64,000 bases of DNA from Macrobrachium rosenbergii (GCF_040412425.1 NC_089766.1:18090401-18154400); one strand, 5' to 3'; shown: positions 11,479 to 23,654, counted from the first letter of the stretch. The notes: generated by a model from the letters alone, not told the origin. Numbers and translations are program-made.

Positions 11479-12179
11479 TTGTAAGCGAAAGAATAAACCG
11501 TAACATTTATATGGAGCTTTCCTAATAAGTAATTTCTATTACTTCTTCAGTTTCTTGCAATGATTTCATAGTATTATGTCTACCCTTCAGGAAGGTAAGA
11601 CGAACTGGTGACAAAAAGGAGAGGCTGAAGAATGATTATTCGCTGTACAGTGAAGAAGGACATAAAGCCGTAGCTTCTCGACACTTTAAGGTAAGTCCTG
11701 ACGATGCGATTTTCCATGCGCTAAGCGCAGCCTTTTGGGTTAAAATCGAACGCGAAAGTTGAAAGACGAATGAGGAACGTAAAGCCTGCAGCCTCTTACT
11801 GTCCACACGTTGTTATTTTTAGTTGCAGTGATGTCGGTGAAACCACTTCTTTGCGCGGGAGTTTGAGCCGCTTACTTAATTATTAACAATGTTTTTAAGC
11901 AGAGACGAGTGAATTAGCAAAAACGATTATGGATGAAGGAATATTTTAAACAGAGCATAAACACCATTTTGCAAGATTTACAATGTGACATGTATTCCAT
12001 AATATTTTTCACCAAGATTTTAAAGGGCATCTCTTCTCAGGAACTTGTTAGAATAGCCTTTTCAATCAGTTTTCCAAAGCACCTCGTGTTTTTGGTAATC
12101 TTCAATAAAATCTTCACTTTGCTGTCAAGTGACAATGTAATTAGATTTTATTGCACAATAGCTTTCTGAGTAAAAAAAA
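10794..12179. other. Non-coding stretch with a (GA)n tract
   Basis: Only short frames. Includes the (GA)n at 11424-11474. Confidence 0.5.
11424..11474. repeat. (GA)n microsatellite
   Basis: About 25 uninterrupted units. Confidence 0.95.
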
Positions 12180-12380
12180 AAATCGCACAAAAAACGCACG
12201 TGACTCCCATCACCGGTGGGAAACCTGGCGTTGACGCATGCCTCGTTGATTTCCGAGAAAAAGCGCACGCACAATCGCATGCGCTATGTGCGCTGTCGAA
12301 TGCGTCAACGGCATGTGGAAAATCGAACGGAAAGACGCATCGTCTGCACTTACCTTGAGAAAGACAGTACAAATCGACGT
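12180..12380. other. CpG-rich islet with a spaced inverted repeat
   Basis: Unlike its AT-rich surroundings this 200-bp stretch is dense in CG dinucleotides (CGCACGTG, GCGCACGCAC, CGCATGCGC). GTTGACGCATG at 12230-12240 pairs with ATGCGTCAAC at 12300-12309. No coding similarity. It could be a MITE end or a small unmethylated regulatory patch. Confidence 0.4.
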
Positions 12381-13451
12381 CCATAACTTTTATTTAGATC
12401 TGGTCTGCTTCTTGACCTTTTACATTTACCCTAAGGCTTCTTCCCTAGAAAAATTTATGAGAATCCGCTGATGTATTTCTGAGGTAACCAAACTAGAGGC
12501 TCTCATGAGACTAGAGTACTGTATTACTAGGAATTTTGAGAATGTTTTGTGCCCTGCTTTGTTCCAGGAAGGACATTCCTCACTTAATACTCACTGGACT
12601 TTGACTGGCTTTCCTTCAGAGTAATGGGCCAATGAAAGCCCAGCCCAGAGCATCATTAGTTTGTTGCACGAGTACTTAAGAGGGCAATGAGATTGACACT
12701 TCTTAATCTTTTGAGAAGTCAAGTTGCCTCCAACGAGCACATTGCCCAGAATTTCTAGATCTTCGTTGCCTCGTCCGGAGAAATTCTGACACTTAAAGTA
12801 TTTAATGCTTCCTTTTGCTGTTCATTGTCTGCATGAGATTAGGAAGTGTGCACACAGCTCATGCCCTCTAACATGCCTCTTCCTTTCCTCGTATTTCCTC
12901 CGTCTCTCTTCAGTGAGAGTTCAGAGAACATTTTCTGATCCTCTTTCTCCCTCTCCCTCTCTCCCCACAGAGGCTTCGGTTCAGTGATAATGGTGAAAGA
13001 CGAAGGGATGAGTTGAAATCACTGTGGCAAAACTGCTTTGTCAGGTTAAAGATTAAGATTAATTCGACTTCTGGTGAACCACAAAGCTGAACCAAGATTA
13101 GAGAGCTTACATGTAAGCAATGGGGATCCGAACTCAAAGTTCAGAGGGCCTAAAAATGGTGCTTTCCTTCCATCACCTACTCGCGAGAGGGTAATGGGAA
13201 ACGAGATGGATTTCCTTCTATGAAAGTACCATGAACTCATAAGCGTTCAGCTTTTCAAATTAAATGGTCCCTAAGTTTTTTTTTTTTTTCCAAGTTAAAT
13301 GTTTAGGAACTGGGAATCCGCATGTACAAAAAATCATCTAACGAGCTATTTTTCATTCATTTAGAAGCAGCAAGGAAACGCAACAACAAAGAATACGGCG
13401 TAACAATAACAATAGTAAATTGTTCAGTGTGACCCCAAGGATTGTGTTTAA
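12381..13451. other. Non-coding stretch, nothing recognised
   Basis: Only short frames without domains on either strand. Confidence 0.5.

Positions 13452-13509
<58 letters not shown>
13452..13509. repeat. (CT)n microsatellite
   Basis: About 28 units with one TTT interruption near 13479. Confidence 0.95.
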
Positions 13510-13512
<3 letters not shown>

Positions 13513-13830
13513 GTGTTTGGCAACAAAACTTCGACACACATTCCCTGCTAATGCAATCAACGGCTGCAAGCAGAGACATTGCGAAAGCAAGCGCTGGACT
13601 CCATCCAAAGCAGTTAAAGAGGCTTGGGCGCTTATTCCATAAGCCTTATAATTGACTGAGAAGCCACAAAGGGTTCAAAATGACAATTTATGTTGTTCTT
13701 TTATCTTTGTAGTTCTTAAGACTGTTTGCCTTTCCTTTCATTCATCATATGAAGATTCTTTCCTTCTCTTGCCTAAACAAGATTGCCGTGTTACCGAAAG
13801 ACCTTCTTCTTGTATAAAGAACATCTATGG

Positions 13831-15937
13831 CAGCGTTGCCAGATCTGTTTTTACGAAAATCTGAAAATTTTATTTTAAAAATCTGTAGATATAAAGTGAA
13901 ATCTTAGAAAAATCCTCAGGATCTGCAATTTATTCATGAACACTATGGTGCGTATATCTGCCCATAATCTGTACAAGTTATAGAACATTCAATCAATATT
14001 TTGAAAACAATCGCAATAATACAGGTAGCCTATTTCCTAAGTTGTCACAAGGAAAGAAAACTAGGTTCCATATAATATATTTTCCTTTCCTAAGCTTATT
14101 CAAAACAGAACTGTCGCAGGTTATTCCTGTGGACTAAAATTAGGAAAATAAAAGAGGTTGTCACATAAGAATCTCCAACTTAGATCAATGTTTCCCACAG
14201 GATGACAACGTTAGAATTCCTACATATCTCGGCCTCCATACCTACAACTTCCAGACTTTTAGGAAGTCGCTTGTTATAGTTAAAGCAAAATATGATTTAT
14301 TTCTCATCATTTTTTGTGTGAAGCAAACCTAGAAGTGCTCAGTTCATATCCTTTTTCTTGCTTTAGTTTTCATTTTATTTATGCTTTTTTTTTCAACTGC
14401 AGCACCTGAGTTAGGTTTCAAATGATCATTTTTTGTAAAGTGTTGTCAGGCTACCTATAGTAAGTAAGTTGTATAACCAAAGTTAACATTTGCACAAAGA
14501 AATTTCAGATTCGTAACTAAAATGATATTTAAGAGCGCAAATATTTCAACCAAATCATTTCATATTACGATTAGGCAAAGCTTAGACCAGATATACAAGA
14601 GGATTAGCAAGGAAAATAAGTAATCGGTGGTCTTCCTCATTAATATATTCGCAAAACATTCAGCCCCAAGTTAGGAAAAAGACAGACACTAAAAGCAATA
14701 ATGCACATGTCCCTGATTCTTTGGCCTCGAAGGCATAAAATTGTATTTGTCTATCTACACGTCTCTTGGTAATGTTTTAAAATAATACATAAATAAATTA
14801 ATGGTGCAGTCTCCAATAATACAGAACTTGTCTTTTCCTCTTGTGAGTATTGCCATACCTACAGATTAATCTGAAATCTAAGGATTTTTTAGCAAGTTTC
14901 AGATTTTCCCCCTTAAATAGGCGAAATCTACAGATTTTTAGCATTCACGCCTCAAATTCCAAAAATTTACCTGAGAAATTGTAAAATATTTTTTTTAAAT
15001 AATTGAAAATTATTTTACCCCAAAGCATTTGGTCTTATGTTTACATAATTCCAGACGCCTAAACATACGTATCTTAGGAGGGCAGTTGATATTTCAGGAG
15101 GAAAGCAAGCCACAAGATTTATGCTTCGGTGAATGGTTATGGTTGTGGCCAGAATGGTGTCTTCTTTTGTTATGAAGTAAAACCTGATTTTCGAGTTCTC
15201 AGTAATTTCCTTGAAAGACTTGATGTTAACCCTGATGTGACACTGTAACTATTCTGGAGTAAGGAGCATCAACTAGGCAAATGGATTATACATTAAAACA
15301 TCAGGTTTATCAAACTTTATTACGTTTACAACCATAAAATTTATAGTTAAAGAATTTTTCCTAGTTATTTTAGGATGAAAAACTAAATAAAGAAAAAGGT
15401 TATCTACTGAAACACTTACAGGTTTGTCCCATACAGATAATCATGCATTGAGTTTACTATGACAAGTGATTTATTTTATATAAAGTAAAAAGGAAGTCTG
15501 GGAGCAGATTTTATTATGACAAAAGAAACGTAGGCATTATGATTTTGTTGTCTTGTGGGAAACACAGATTTGTTGACATGTTAATACTGAGCAAAGTAAC
15601 TTCTTTCATTCTCTCTATTTTGTAGTCCAGAGGAATTACCGGTAACCTGCTTTGTTTTTAATATACTGTAGAGTAAAACAAGACGTGTAATACCTCCATT
15701 TCTTTTTTTGTAGTGACTTTGAGAAATACTTTTGGTTGTGTTCAGAAAAAAAAAAAAGCAGTACTGAATGCAATTTTCTTCAGTTTGTTCAAGTGTCATC
15801 TTATTATGTGTAAATGCACGAAAAAAATGTTTATGACTAAAAAGGGGACCCTGCAGATTTTATCTTAAGACTATTCCATGTCTGTAGGTTTTTAAAAATG
15901 AAATTAAGATTTTTTTAAGAATTGTCTGGCAACACTG
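13831..15937. mobile_element. Old non-autonomous DNA element with CAGNGTTGCCAGA ends (hAT-like)
   Basis: The left end begins CAGCGTTGCCAGATCTG and the right end, read on the minus strand, begins CAGTGTTGCCAGA. Similarity continues inward for about 70 bp (both then have runs such as TTTTAAAAA..CTA/TGTAGA..AAATCT/TAAG). The 8 bases outside the left end (ATCTATGG) and right end (CTCTTTGT) agree at five positions, a possible worn hAT-size target duplication. A related but internal copy of the end sequence lies near 14845-14945 (TTGCCATACCTACAGATT ... ATCTACAGATTTTTAGC), so a second element may be nested. No transposase coding is seen in the 2.1-kb interior. Confidence 0.55.
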
Positions 15938-16330
15938 CTCTTTGTAATCCAATCACATAAAGACTTTGTGGCCTCGGGAATCGCTTTAATTTCCTAGATG
16001 GACGTCAAATGCTATAATACAGGGATATTACAAGTTTGTTATCCTTCCGACCAGAACGTTGTGAAAATTGTACCAGCAATGTGTCTACAATCTTAACCCT
16101 ACACCACTGAAGCACAAAGTAAAATTACCTGCTACCTACCTGAGATGTCAAGAGGATGTCCTAAAATATTTACCTTTAGTTCTGTAATCATGTGCCTGCT
16201 GGCAACAAACTAATTTGAAATACTACCATTTTCATTTACAAAATTGAGGACACAGTAAAAAATTTCAGGTCAGTTTTACGAGACAGACACGAGACAAATT
16301 TAGTTCTGTAAACTTGCTAATTTAAGTCTA

Positions 16331-16883
16331 AAGGAATGAAGGACAAAAGATTACGACCATCTGACTGAAGTAGTCTTACTGATGACCAAAAAGAACTCCT
16401 GAATCGGATTAAATCTGCCATTGCATCGGAAGAACAAACAAGCAGGAAAAACGAATGAACAGACAAATTGACAGACCACTTGCAACAAATGGAACACGAG
16501 GGCAAGATCAATTTGGAAGATGGATGCATTGAAGGGTTCTTTTGGAAAGGCCAACAAAACAAGAGGACACAACCAGAGTAAAATTTTAACAATGAGTTTA
16601 ACTTAAAGCAAGCTGCAAAGGTTACTCTGGCTGTTTCTCTCGTTTTGTTAGCTCGTCGTCTTCAAGCAGCCCCTTAGTGCATCCATCTTCCACGCTGATC
16701 TTGCCCTCGTGTTCCATAATGTCTATTGCAAGTGGTCTGTCAGTTTTTCTTGTTCATTCGTTTTTAAGGCTTGTTTGTTCTTCCGATGCAATGGCAGTTT
16801 AATCCGTAGTTTTAAGTTCTTTTTAGTCATCAGTAATCACTCTAAGTCAGATGGACGTAACTCTTCTTTGTGGTTCATTCCTT
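16331..16883. repeat. Long inverted repeat, arms about 213 bp
   Basis: The left arm 16331-16543 matches the reverse complement of 16670-16883 with scattered mismatches. Landmarks: TTGCATCGGAAGAACAAACA / TGTTTGTTCTTCCGATGCAA, and GGAACACGAGGGCAAGATCA / TGATCTTGCCCTCGTGTTCC. Spacer about 126 bp. Both arms give similar but unrelated-to-known peptides in mirror frames. A transcript across it would fold into a long hairpin. Confidence 0.85.
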
Positions 16884-17384
16884 ATTGGTGCCACCCCCGC
16901 CATATAAATTGTGTGGTTTCTTCGAATGTCTAGTATCTAATGTTGCCGCCATGTCGCCTTACCTCCTCCCTTATGGCGTTGTCCCTATGCTTTATAAGGA
17001 AAGAATTAAAATCGTGTAAGTTAGTCAAAATTGCATTTAGAGGGCTAACTTTCTAGGTAAACTGAATGAATAAGAAGGATTGTGACATATATATAATTGT
17101 TTGAAATTAGTAGCATTTGTTCCCGTTGGAAAGGCTCATATCCTGCTTCTAATTAACCTGAATGTGTGTTGCAAGTATTATCCAGCTTAAATCAGAATTT
17201 CATTTTTCGTTTAATTTCCTTTCGATATATATTTCAGACGAGGCTGTTTCATTTCCATGATCAAGGATTTTCTAAAAGTATCGGCAGTCAGTATCAGTTC
17301 CATCTTGATACCGTTCTGGTAGGAAATTCAGTATAGGTTTAACATTGTATTCTGGTAATCTTTGAGTAAATCAGTTATTCCCGC
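16884..17384. other. Non-coding stretch, nothing recognised
   Basis: AT-rich, only short frames. Confidence 0.5.
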
Positions 17385-17645
17385 CCGAGACTGTTCTCCA
17401 GTCCAACAGTGCGAGGAATAAAGGACCTCTGGAACTGGAAGCCCTACAGATAGGCACATTTACTGCATATTGGTGCTGCTGTTCAGCAAATCTGGTTGCT
17501 CTAGGCAGGAAAAAGGGGATCAGGATTCAACTGAGAATGTGAAAGATCTCCAGTATTTTAAAAGGAAATGCTCTCCGGCCTTTCGTTCGTTTCAGCAGGC
17601 AAGGGGTGTAAGGGTTAAATATCAACAAATAGAAGATGTCATTAG
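17385..17645 (-). pseudogene. LINE fragment (RT C-terminal region), antisense
   Basis: Matches, in the same orientation, part of the antisense LINE at 46840-47060: shared words CAGTCCAACAG/GGCGTGAGG, GAATAAAGGACCTCTGGAAC, GGCACATTTA, TGGTGCTGCTGT, AATCTGGTTGCTCT, GAATGTGAAAGA. On the minus strand these code the end of the RT ORF. This copy is short and has lost the flanking parts. Confidence 0.75.
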
Positions 17646-18053
17646 TAAAGCAAAATGGGAATGATCAAAGCCCTGCAGAGAGCAAAATATATTTCCATTG
17701 GATTCATATTCTTGATATATGGCAATATCCCAATACATGATGCCTCATTAAGAAACATAATTACGTTTGGAACTCAGGCTATGAAAATAGTGGCAATATA
17801 TTATCTTGTTATATACTTTTACGTGATTAATTAATTAGAAAGAAATATTGGAGAACTTTGAAACCTTCCATAACACCAATCGTTTTGATTAAACACCCGG
17901 CCGTTGTGGCAAAATATAAAAGTGAGTGATATGGGCTAATGAGCCTTGAAATTAATTCATTTTTTATCAGCTAAAAATAGTACTTCAGTAAATACTATTG
18001 TTTTCTTATTATTAATATTGTTCTTACTGGAGTTGTTGTTGATTTTGCAGTCA
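17646..18053. other. Non-coding stretch, nothing recognised
   Basis: AT-rich, only short frames. Confidence 0.5.
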
Positions 18054-18069
18054 TAATAATAATAATTTT

Positions 18070-18134
<65 letters not shown>
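18054..18134. repeat. (AAT)n microsatellite
   Basis: Two blocks of AAT units split by TTTTTT near 18066-18071. Confidence 0.95.
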
Positions 18135-18138
<4 letters not shown>

Positions 18139-19281
18139 CGCAGAAAATGCCCAAAGGTTAGTCTCAACTCTCTATGATTTTTGAAAGCAGGACCAGATCA
18201 AAGAAATTCCATAAATATTTTAAAAACAAGCAGACAAAAAAGTTTATAAGGAAACAGGTCCAGAAAATAAACTGGCTTTCTTAGGTGTCCTTTCAAAATA
18301 AAAATCACAAACTAGCCAATTCCAATTATCGTAAAGCGTCTAGGAATGATATATAAAATCAAAATTGCCTTTTTCATTCTTGCGTAAAGCCTTATACTCT
18401 TTTATCCAGGCATTTGATTTTTCACGAGGAAAAAATGTTTTAAAGACCTGCAATTTTTTTACTCTTTCTAAAATAAGCAGTCTGTAGTTTGTTAGAAAAT
18501 ATTTCTTAAAATAAATTGACACCGAGGAAAACTCAGGTACTAGGGAAACAATACTGTTATACGAAAACTGGCCTCTTCAAAAATAGGCAACGGAAGAATA
18601 CCAAAGAAAATTAAAGGTTTGTCTTTAAAGGACTCGCAAAAATAAACATGAAAAGGTTTGTTACAGTAATCGCCTTATTGGATACTTGTTTAGAACAAAA
18701 GAGTCTGCTGCCATTCCTGTTTACTTGTTTCTAAAGTAGTTTGGGATACGTTACATCAACATTAAAATCTCTCATTTCTGGAAGAAGAACATGGAGCTTT
18801 CGATTCCAGTTTTTTTAGTAGTACTCTGCAGGAGGCTTAAGACCGAGTCACCCGAACCGTCTTGTTCCAACTATCACTCATCAAGACGACATTATGCCCT
18901 TTAAACAGGCAGGCGCCTAGTTGCTTGCAATTGCTTCCTTGTCCCATCCACATGGCATCAATAGTTTGGTGAACCGTGTTATTTTCGTAAACGAACGTTA
19001 ATTCAGCTGGTATGGGGACTGCAAATTACTCAATACATAGAAATAGCAATGTATTTAAATACAGTGTTTACAGAAAACCTATTAATATATCTTCCTGTGT
19101 GCATTTTTATTCAGGTTGAAATTTTACAGTTACGAGAACAATTTTCAAGATTTACTCATATTTTTATCTATTTATGTAATCATTTTTTAGTTTATTTTCT
19201 TTTTTTTTTATTTACAGATCTCTTCCTTCTGTGTTTCCCATTACTGTCTTTAAATGAGCACCCTGTTCTTGGAATCTTGGA
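18135..19281. other. Non-coding stretch, nothing recognised
   Basis: AT-rich, no recognisable gene or transposon. Confidence 0.5.
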
Positions 19282-19289
19282 ATCTCTCT

Positions 19290-19342
<53 letters not shown>

Positions 19343-19398
19343 ATATATGCTCTTGTTTTTTCTCATGGGATTTCTTGTCTTTGGGTCGACAGATGACT

Positions 19399-19448
<50 letters not shown>

Positions 19449-19503
19449 GTTTATGCACCATGGATTTCTCGTCTTTGGGTCGACAGAGTGACTATCCTCT
19501 CTC

Positions 19504-19568
<65 letters not shown>

Positions 19569-19655
19569 GTTTATGCTCATGGGATGTCTTGTCTTTTGGT
19601 CGACAGATTGAATACCCAAAGACAAGAAATCCCATCATGACACACACACACACAC

Positions 19656-19718
<63 letters not shown>
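19282..19718. repeat. Composite array: (CT)n blocks with a fixed linker, ending in an inverted unit
   Basis: Three (CT)n blocks, each followed by a linker with TGTTGTTTATGC, CATGGGATTTCTTGTCTTT and GGGTCGACAGA..GACTATCC. After the third linker the order reverses: the linker appears on the opposite strand (AAGACAAGAAATCCCATCAT) followed by CACACACA..ACAACAG and a (GA)n block. The junction is a head-to-head inversion near 19612. Confidence 0.9.
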
Positions 19719-19721
<3 letters not shown>

Positions 19722-20569
19722 CTATTCTGTAGGGGCGATCTCCCATCTTAGCTAATCCTTGGAGGATCTCCTCCGTGGAGAGTAGAAGACCTCACGATTG
19801 CCTGTCTTTCTCTAAAAAGGCCCTTTACATCGTCTAATTGGTCTTGTATAGTGACATACCCCTCTGTCTTCATGGGACGATAACCTAGATATTGTGCTGC
19901 TAATCATTAGACTGCAGGGTTTTCAGTGACAGCATCGCTTGCACAGTACCTGTCATCTAATCATATTCTCAAGATTTGTTCAGATATTTACCGAAGAAAA
20001 ACCGTCAGCGTTTGACATATATTTCCATTCATTATCTAAGTGGCTATTGAGTGCCTCGCCTATGACTCGTTGCGACTGTATTAGATATAATCAGACTTTT
20101 GATGGAGTATGTCAAACTAACTTCCCCCCTCAAGAATATAACGATTGGCCATCTCGGTTTGATTGCCAAAAATAATGGTAGTGGTTCCTATGGCCGTTCA
20201 GATTGAGCAGGTAACCCAGGTAAAGGGACTTGAAATTGAATTTTTAATCTTGCCTTATTTCGCCGTATATGTGACCTCGACAGATAGGATGTAAAATAGT
20301 TTTTTTGTCCATAGGAATACAACATTGAGCTAATCCATTGCTCTCTGTGTGGTCTTGAGTATTGAAATGTAATTAAGTGCTTGAAGTGCACTTGCCCACT
20401 TTTGGTAAAACTGCCCATCTTAATTGAGGTACTGATTCAGTCAAGCATCAGGTATGAAATTAAACATGTCTTTAACAGCTTGTATATTAAAGCTCCATTG
20501 TATTGTTTTTAATTTTTATGTTGTTAGCACAGTGACGTAACGCTAGTTGGAAATAAGCCTCTGTAATTC
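19719..20569. other. Non-coding stretch, nothing recognised
   Basis: Only short frames without domains. Confidence 0.5.
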
Positions 20570-20773
20570 AGCCAATCAGAGTGTGGGTTCCTCTTCTTAT
20601 TTTGACAAGGAGTATCACAGACGGTTCTGATTGGTCAAAAGGCTGTTAAAGGCAGCCGGAACTTCAGCAGTGGACTGGAAAACCAGTGCAGTGTTGACTT
20701 GTGAATGTGTTTTCGTCCGTTTTGGATTTCTCAGCAATATCTGTGGGATTTTTCCATGTTTTTGTGAAAAAAG
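20570..20773 (+). promoter_or_regulatory. Possible promoter and first non-coding exon
   Basis: A CCAAT box (AGCCAATCAGAG near 20570) and an inverted one (TCTGATTGGTCAAAA near 20625) lie about 50 bp apart, a spacing seen in NF-Y-dependent promoters. They are followed about 40-60 bp downstream by TTCAGCAGTG, an initiator-like word, and then by a 100-bp stretch ending in AAAAAAG|GTACGTT, a good splice donor at 20773/20774. No coding exon was found downstream before the minisatellite, so this could be a transposon or lncRNA promoter, or chance. Confidence 0.25.
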
Positions 20774-20883
20774 GTACGTTTTGTTGTGGTTTGGGTTCAT
20801 CCACTGAGTGAGGTCGCTAGTTTCAATCTAGATTGATAAAGTTACGCAGCTGAAAGCTGTCTAGAGGAAAGGTTATATGGCCG

Positions 20884-20906
20884 ACCAGTTTCCAGTAGAG
20901 AAACTG
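20884..20906 (+). other. Perfect 8-bp stem-loop
   Basis: CCAGTTTC and GAAACTGG pair across a 7-base loop. Function unknown. Confidence 0.4.
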
Positions 20907-21479
20907 GACTTGAGTTCCAGTGATATTGCGTATAGGAAAATGATTATTGATTTATGGAATAACATTTCCTGAAAGAGGCCGATCAGAGTGACTAGGCAGT
21001 AGGATGAAAACCCTGGGTTTTAATTTATATCTATATCGGGCTTTCATAGGCCCTCATTTAACCTAACAAGAAGTGACTATTATGCGATATCAATTGATGG
21101 TATGGCTATGGCTGGCACGATTCTCCCAGACTGTATGTTCTGGAATGAAGGAAATTAGCCTTGTATTCCCGACAGTCGGGTCTCGAGTGAGGAAAACCGA
21201 TATTGTTTTCCCGACTTCGTTGAAGTAGATATTAAAATGTTCATTATATACGGACAGGAATATGGTACTCCATTATAGGTGTTGTTAATGTACCTTGTCT
21301 GAAATTTTTGAATATTTTTAGTTTTTGACAGAAAGGTACAACGAAGATCTCGGTTGTAACAGGTTTCCTCAGTAAACCTTTGGTGAAAGTTCGTTTCGGT
21401 CCGAACTCAAATGTTCATAAAGGCTAGTACTGCAGGACGGCGGGAAACAGTGATTCATCTAGGGCCTATGCAGTTTCGA

Positions 21480-21795
21480 GGTGTTTATTACTAGCCTCTG
21501 AATAAATGTATTTTTATGTTTAGTACTAGACCCTGGGGATCAAATGTATTTTGCTGTGTTTAGTACTAGCCCCTTAGGGGTAAATTTATTTTGCCATGTT
21601 AAACCCCTCATTCATTATTTTGCCTTTGGGGATGTAGAATTCCATGTTTAGTACTGGCCCCGTGATCAAAATGCGACGTGTTTAATACTATCCTGGAGGG
21701 TCACATGTATTTCTGTTTTAGTACAGCCTTTTGGTCAAATGCATTTATTTATGAGGGGGATCAAATGTATTTTACCATTTTGGTACTAGTCTTGT
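21480..21795. repeat. 40-bp minisatellite, left diverged block
   Basis: About seven or eight worn units of the array described at 22515-23310, separated from it by about 720 bp of other sequence (21796-22514) that carries only isolated matches. Confidence 0.8.
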
Positions 21796-22514
21796 AAATT
21801 AACAGTTTCGGTCAAATTCACATTTCCGTATAAAATTACATTTTCCAACTAGGGTACTTTCAACGAATCTGACCTTTATTTCTTCCGCAAATGATTAGAT
21901 TTTGAGATACATGGGCCATGGGTACCCGTTTCGAACACGGCTTATGCACATTTTAAATGATGATTGCAAGCTCGTATGTTCCGGTAATTTGACAGGTGTT
22001 AAGGGAAGGAAGTACTACCCCAACGAAGTTACAGTTTGTGAAATTCACGCCGAAGGCAATGTTACCTTTCATTAACCATTTCACTTACCTTAAATAGATG
22101 GTAGTACTAAATGTTCACGAAGAAAGGTATTCCAGAGTTCCATTGTAATGTCCATGGAAACGACCAATAGCCTCAAAGTAAGACAGAGAACACCACTGCA
22201 TTTTTAGGCCGGAATCCATGGCAGTCAAAGCCACTTTTGTAGGGCATTATTCAAAAAGTTAATTGATATTTGAAACAAAGCAACCAATCAGGACCCATTT
22301 GGTACTTATAATTCAAATGAAAACAAAAGATGATTAGCATTTTTACCACAATACATTGACAAAAACAAAAACGCCATGTTTAAAACTGCCCATGGCAGCA
22401 TAAAATTTATAACAACAAGGCACAATATTCATGGCAAATATCTCCGTAAGCTTAATTTGGGGAGATCAAATGTATTCATGCCAAAAATTTAGTACAAGTA
22501 AAAAATATTAGATT
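21796..22514. other. Spacer within the minisatellite region
   Basis: No gene seen; near 22450-22540 the sequence returns to unit-like words (GGGGATCAAATGTATT). Confidence 0.5.
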
Positions 22515-23310
22515 TGACCGAAAACTGGGGATCAAATGTATTTTGCCGTGTTTAGTACTAGGCCCTGGGGGATCAAATATATTTTGCCATGTTTAGTTCT
22601 AACCCCTTGGGGATCAAATGTATTTCGCTGTGTTTAGTACGAGCCCCTGGGGGTCAAATGTCATTTATTTTTGATCAAATGTATTTTACCATATTTAGTA
22701 CTAGCCCCTGGGGATGTTTAAACCCTGGGGATCAAATATATTTCCATGTTTAGTACTAGCCCCTTGGGATCAAATGTATTTTGCTGTGTTAAGTACTAGC
22801 CCCCCTGTGGGGACATGTGTATTTTACTATGTTTAGTATTAGCCCCTGGGGGATCAAAAGTATTTTGCCGTGTTTAGTACTAGCCCCTGTGGGATCAAAT
22901 GTATTTTGCCATGTTTAGTACTAGCCCTTGGGGATCAAATGTATTTCGCTGTGTTTAGTACGAGCCCCTGGGGGTGTCGATGTATTTCGCCGTGTTTAGT
23001 ACTAGGCCCTAGGGTGGGGTCAAATATATTTCGCCATGTTTAGTACTAGCCCCTGCGGGGGTCAAATGTATTTTGCCGTGTTTAGTAGTAGCCCCTGGGG
23101 GGTCAAATGTATTTCGCCATGTTTAGTACTAGCCCTGAAAAGGGTCAAATGTATTTTGCCGTGTTTAGTAGTAGCCCCTGGGGGGTCAAATGTATTTTGC
23201 CATGTTTAGTACTAGCCCTTGGGGATCAAATGTATTTCACCATGTTTAGCCCTTGGGGGATCAAATGTATTTCGCTGTGTTTAGTACTAGCCCCTTGGAG
23301 ATCAAATGTC
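22515..23310. repeat. 40-bp minisatellite, about 19 units
   Basis: Each unit reads GGGGATCAAATGTATTTTGC, CATG or CGTG, then TTTAGTACTAGCCCCT. Each contains two short palindromes, TAGTACTA and, across the unit junction, CCCCTGGGG. Units vary by point changes and by deletions. Peptides read through it are only translated repeat. Confidence 0.95.
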
Positions 23311-23654
23311 CCTTCAAATGTCCCTAAGTGCATTGCACAAAATTGAAACCCAGAAAAATCCTCAATTGTTTATATATTTTGTATTTTATTGTGATAAATA
23401 TTAGTTTGCAAGAATTATGTATATAGAATATTTTTTTTCATTTACGAAGATTCGAAAGATGTAATAAAAAATCGAGTAGGAATGTTCAGACCGGAAACGG
23501 GCATTATCCAAACTTTTTACAAGGCGATGGTGCGTATAGTGATGAACGCGATGATGTCCCAGGTAGGAGTATTGTAGGATTTCTCGAGAGGGGCGACTAA
23601 AAAGCATTTTCTCCTTTTCTGATCCTTGAATTATGTCATGAAATTCAATAACAC

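Noticed and set aside
21480..23310. CRISPR array
   Set aside because: Repeats are contiguous 40-bp units without unique spacers, in a eukaryotic context; it is a minisatellite.
23107..23346. 79-residue frame with repeated M-Y-F and C-L-V-L motifs
   Set aside because: Translation of the 40-bp minisatellite.
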